NCBI GenBank assembly: GCA_900542965.1 | Contig: UQPY01000013.1 | Span: 1-42,633 of the forward strand | From: an uncultured Collinsella sp. | Lineage (GTDB): Bacteria; Actinomycetota; Coriobacteriia; Coriobacteriales; Coriobacteriaceae | Direction of reading: 5' to 3' | Length of the DNA stretch: 42,633 nt | Shown here: positions 40,325-42,633 of the stretch, piece after piece | Position numbering within the stretch: position 1 is the stretch's first letter | Layout: every line of letters begins with the position of its first letter | Program-made: the position numbers and the translations under genes | Notes under the pieces: generated by a model | Seen by the model: the letters and a program-made list of their open reading frames with translations, nothing else | What the model was told of the DNA's origin: nothing | Databases searched by the model: none

Positions 40325-40851
40325 CCGAGCACCTCCTTTTTGTATTGCCTGTATGCCCAGACCATCTCTTGATAACTCCGCTCCGAAGGCGAAGACGCCA
40401 GCGCCTCGCCCTCGTCGAATATAAGCCGTTCGAGCAGATCCCAATCAAGTCGGTCGATAAACGCTCGACTATGGAGGTCGACGATGTCGTTCGGACGGTA
40501 GGCATAGAGCTTCATTACCGCCAGGTCCTCCAAGGATGGCGTAAAGTACCTGATAAAACGCGCGCCAATATCCAAGGGAATCAAACGATCTTCGTAATTG
40601 AATGGCATCTGATTACAATATGCCACCGCCATACCATTCACCTCGGGATATCGAGCTATGATCTCGCGGAGGCACCTGTCTGCCTCAAACACATCAATGT
40701 CATGTGTAACCGACCGATTCGTTACATCGTTTAGCATGAAGGCGCTTCCTCCCACCAATACAACGCTCGGCCTGTCGTCTCTTGGACCTATTTCCAGCTC
40801 CGCCTCTTCGTCAATGCCCAAAAGAGTCCGCTCTAAATCCTGCTTATACAT
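40321..40851 (-). CDS. DUF6036-like nucleotidyltransferase, candidate toxin
   Basis: This 176-aa protein of the minimal nucleotidyltransferase fold has GGSAFML (34-40) followed by the metal-binding DID pattern (Asp51, Asp53 in THDIDVF), as in DUF6036 and AbiEii-type enzymes. A third carboxylate is expected near LIPLDIGARF. The C-terminal half is helical (LEDLAVMKLYAYRPNDIVDLHSRAFIDRLDWDLLERLI), typical of these proteins. Such enzymes add nucleotides to tRNA or proteins and can arrest growth. ATG 40851 has AGGA upstream, and an A+T-rich promoter region precedes it. Its stop overlaps the next gene's start by 2 bases. Confidence 0.75.
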   Translation of the reverse strand: MYKQDLERTLLGIDEEAELEIGPRDDRPSVVLVGGSAFMLNDVTNRSVTHDIDVFEADRCLREIIARYPEVNGMAVAYCNQMPFNYEDRLIPLDIGARFIRYFTPSLEDLAVMKLYAYRPNDIVDLHSRAFIDRLDWDLLERLIFDEGEALASSPSERSYQEMVWAYRQYKKEVLG

Positions 40852-40974
40852 AGCAAATCCTATTATTATTTATCTTTAATAATACTATTCAGTTGCACGA
40901 CAGGACCCACAGGATGCAAGAATTCTACTCGTGGCGATAATCCCTACACCCTAGAAGTCCTAATGTGACAAACG

Positions 40975-41397
40975 CTAACTCTCCCAGCCGGCGCGAATAG
41001 TTGTTATGACGTCGCCTAGGCGCTGGCCGAGAGCTGCCAAGTGCTGAAGCACCTCACTGGGCGAGGCGCCGTTGAGAATGCACGTGAGGACATATGAGGC
41101 CAAGAAGATTGCCGCGAGTCCCAACGGGATCAGCACAATCATCGCCAACGTGCGCAGACGCTGGCCCACGCGGCGGTGACGTGTGCGGCGCTTGTCGAAC
41201 GCAAGCTCCTGCGCATATGAATCTTGTTGTACGGAATAGTTCTCTGGCGCCGATCCGCCCGCAGGCGAAACCGCAGGCGTGGCATTTTGCGCAGGGGGCT
41301 GGGCGGCTACCCCTTGCATTTGCATCTCCATGAGCCGTTGCTGCTGACGCAGCATGCGCTCAGCTTGTCGCTGCGGGGTCTCAAGAAACAGATCCAT
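40975..41397 (-). CDS. Small single-pass membrane protein
   Basis: This is a 140-aa protein. The N-terminus is Gln/Met-rich and probably coiled (RQAERMLRQQQRLMEMQMQ), then an Ala/Pro/Ser-rich linker, a basic patch (KRRTRHRRVGQRLR) and one hydrophobic segment (LAMIVLIPLGLAAIFLASYVLTCIL, about 84-108), then a short amphipathic tail. The positive-inside rule puts the N-terminus in the cytoplasm. ATG 41397 follows GGAGG; four extra codons upstream are excluded by spacing. No family is recognised. A 437-bp gene-free stretch follows to its right. Confidence 0.65.
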   Translation of the reverse strand: MDLFLETPQRQAERMLRQQQRLMEMQMQGVAAQPPAQNATPAVSPAGGSAPENYSVQQDSYAQELAFDKRRTRHRRVGQRLRTLAMIVLIPLGLAAIFLASYVLTCILNGASPSEVLQHLAALGQRLGDVITTIRAGWES

Positions 41398-41648
41398 GCT
41401 GGCCTCCAAAATCGGAGCATTCGACGCTTACGCTCAGCATCCCGCACCGCCAAGGCCACGGCAACGCAATCCGTAGCAATAGCTGCAAAGTTTCTTGTTG
41501 ACAAAAGCTGTCGAAAACCTCAACAACTCCCCTACCAGCACTTTCTCTGAGCTTTTTTGTCGAATAATCTTTTGCCCTTCCACCAACCCGCCAACTAACC
41601 AAAAGCTGGCCAAAAGCTTGACGGAAATTGTGAAGACAGAGACCCCAC

Positions 41649-41725
41649 ACAAAAACGTGCCGCCCCATAAGGGGCGGCACACAAACTTCTTATCAGCTTT
41701 TCTGTAACGAGCACGCGACGACCCA
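41649..41725 (-). terminator. 77-bp repeat with terminator, left copy
   Basis: On the minus strand a GCCGCCCC...GGGGCGGC stem with loop TTAT is followed by TTTTTG, so it ends transcription of the membrane protein gene at 41835. The 77 bp match 42557-42633 at 73 positions; all four differences are the hairpin tetraloop. Confidence 0.85.
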
Positions 41726-41730
41726 ACGCC

Positions 41731-41816
41731 GGAGCGCAGGGCGGGGAAATACCTTTGCCTCGCGCGACCCTGCGGAGCCGTGAGCGAGAGGGAAAGGTTT
41801 CCCCGCCCTGCGCTCC
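41731..41816. repeat. Long hairpin with 18-bp perfect outer stem
   Basis: Arms 41731-41748 and 41799-41816 are perfectly complementary; ACCTTT (41751-41756) then pairs with AAAGGT (41793-41798), with partial pairing further in. It stands between the membrane protein gene stop and the 77-bp repeat. The rest of 41398-41648 shows no gene, only A+T-rich sequence. Confidence 0.75.
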
Positions 41817-41834
41817 GTGGTCGGTGAGGACAGA

Positions 41835-42467
41835 CTACATGCCTGCGAGACCTCGGGCGGCGGTGGCGCACATAAACGCCAAGGCTAGAATCACGAGCGA
41901 GCCCGCGATGTCTGCCAGCACGCCCATTGCACGGCGTTCAAACAACCAGCTCTCAAAGTGCGGGGCGACGTTGCGCCAAACACGCCACAGCAAGATGCCC
42001 ATACCGATGACGCCCGGGATATTGAGCAGTAGGATCTCTGAGCACAAAAGACCGATCAGGTTACCGGCGGCAAAGCCCGCATCACCCTCGCAGTATTTGC
42101 GGTAGACCATATACAGCATGTACGCCACAAACGGCTGCAAGCACGCAGAAATAAACGAGACCACCATCGAGGGGTCCTGCGAAAAGACCTCGGTGAGTTT
42201 ATCGACACTCGTGGCGTCCTTCGAAGCCAAGAATAAACCGATAACCACAAGGGGCACCACGCCCAAAATTACCTCGACCAGAGTAAACAACTTGGCAGTC
42301 AAATCCTCACTAGCCGAATTCAAATGAGGCGCCCACTCAGGATGAGCATGCGCGCCGACTTTCTTGTCCTTCTCGGCACGATCGGCCTTTTTACCCTCGG
42401 CAACCCGACGACCAGGATCCTTGCGAGTTCCCGCCGCAGCAACCCGAGCCCGAGACTTCTTACCCAT
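41835..42467 (-). CDS. Membrane protein of unknown function
   Basis: This is a 210-aa protein. The first 45 residues are strongly basic and hydrophilic (KKSRARVAAAGTRKDPGRRVAEGKKADRAEKDKK). Four hydrophobic segments follow: LVEVILGVVPLVVIGLFLA, MVVSFISACLQPFVAYMLYMVY, LIGLLCSEILLLNIPGVIGMGILLW and VLADIAGSLVILALAFMCATA. ATG 42467 is preceded by GGGGTG; a GTG at 42476 is possible. No family is recognised. The gene is bracketed by the two copies of the 77-bp terminator repeat. Confidence 0.75.
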   Translation of the reverse strand: MGKKSRARVAAAGTRKDPGRRVAEGKKADRAEKDKKVGAHAHPEWAPHLNSASEDLTAKLFTLVEVILGVVPLVVIGLFLASKDATSVDKLTEVFSQDPSMVVSFISACLQPFVAYMLYMVYRKYCEGDAGFAAGNLIGLLCSEILLLNIPGVIGMGILLWRVWRNVAPHFESWLFERRAMGVLADIAGSLVILALAFMCATAARGLAGM

Positions 42468-42556
42468 AAAAAACACCCCATCAGGTAGTAGATAAACTAA
42501 AAGTCGCTACCCAGTGTACCCCACCCATGAACGGTGCCATCCCAACCAGCCCCCAT

Positions 42557-42633
42557 ACAAAAACGTGCCGCCCCTATCGGGGCGGCACACAAACTTCTTA
42601 TCAGCTTTTCTGTAACGAGCACGCGACGACCCA
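42557..42633 (-). terminator. 77-bp repeat with terminator, right copy (runs to the window edge)
   Basis: Same as 41649-41725 except for the tetraloop (TATC on the plus strand). It continues to the last base of the window, so the true repeat may be longer. It presumably ends a minus-strand gene to the right of the window. Confidence 0.85.

Noticed and set aside
41381..41680. Short frames in the gap right of the small membrane protein
   Set aside because: No ribosome site, no domain, and they run through hairpin and repeat DNA.

Overview
The window reads as the chromosome of a gut actinobacterium of the Coriobacteriia, most likely a Collinsella relative. The evidence is a high-GC genome with frequent GTG and TTG starts after AAGGAGG-type ribosome sites, mannose-family PTS and UTRA/GntR systems, a MetA-type homoserine acyltransferase, and a dense population of small palindromic repeats. 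The genus is inferred from gene content and style; no 16S or marker gene is present to prove it.

Layout. The left edge (1-5.3 kb) starts with the 3' end of a tRNA and its terminator, followed by an accessory stretch: a DUF5710 protein, a small zinc-ribbon protein, an HNH nuclease, an unknown protein and an AlbA_2/Schlafen-type regulator. Upstream of the regulator lies a remarkable non-coding region with a duplicated three-site operator array and a second family of 21-bp repeats. From 5.3 to 12 kb come a large M16C metalloprotease, a HicAB toxin-antitoxin pair between two related hairpins, 5-formyltetrahydrofolate cyclo-ligase, homoserine acyltransferase (MetA with Glu111) and an L-2-hydroxyacid dehydrogenase.

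The centre (12-26.4 kb) is a sugar-adduct catabolism region. It has three paralogous SIS-domain proteins of the fructosamine/glucosamine-type deglycase (FrlB/FraB/GfrEF) class, three UTRA-type GntR regulators, one complete mannose-family PTS (IIAB, IIC, IID), an EamA transporter, a HAD phosphatase and a YitT membrane protein; recQ lies in the same block. Repeated motifs in the promoters suggest which regulator controls which transcription unit. The expected chemistry is uptake and phosphorylation of an amine-linked sugar (for example an Amadori product such as fructoselysine) by the PTS, then cleavage by a SIS deglycase to a sugar phosphate and a free amine. The substrate cannot be read from the sequence.

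The right part (26.3-42.6 kb) is mostly housekeeping on the minus strand: a GNAT acetyltransferase, threonine aldolase, a PAP2 phosphatase, mfd, nth, an ABC exporter and rmuC. Interspersed are an ATP-grasp enzyme flanked by 45-bp direct repeats, a zinc-ribbon membrane protein, a nucleotidyltransferase/HTH gene pair that looks like a toxin-antitoxin system, and two small membrane proteins, one of them bracketed by a 77-bp repeat.

The strongest unexplained signals are structural: a dispersed hairpin element with compensatory base changes in both arms, genes bracketed by duplicated terminator sequences, a 97-nt near-perfect hairpin, and the duplicated operator array.
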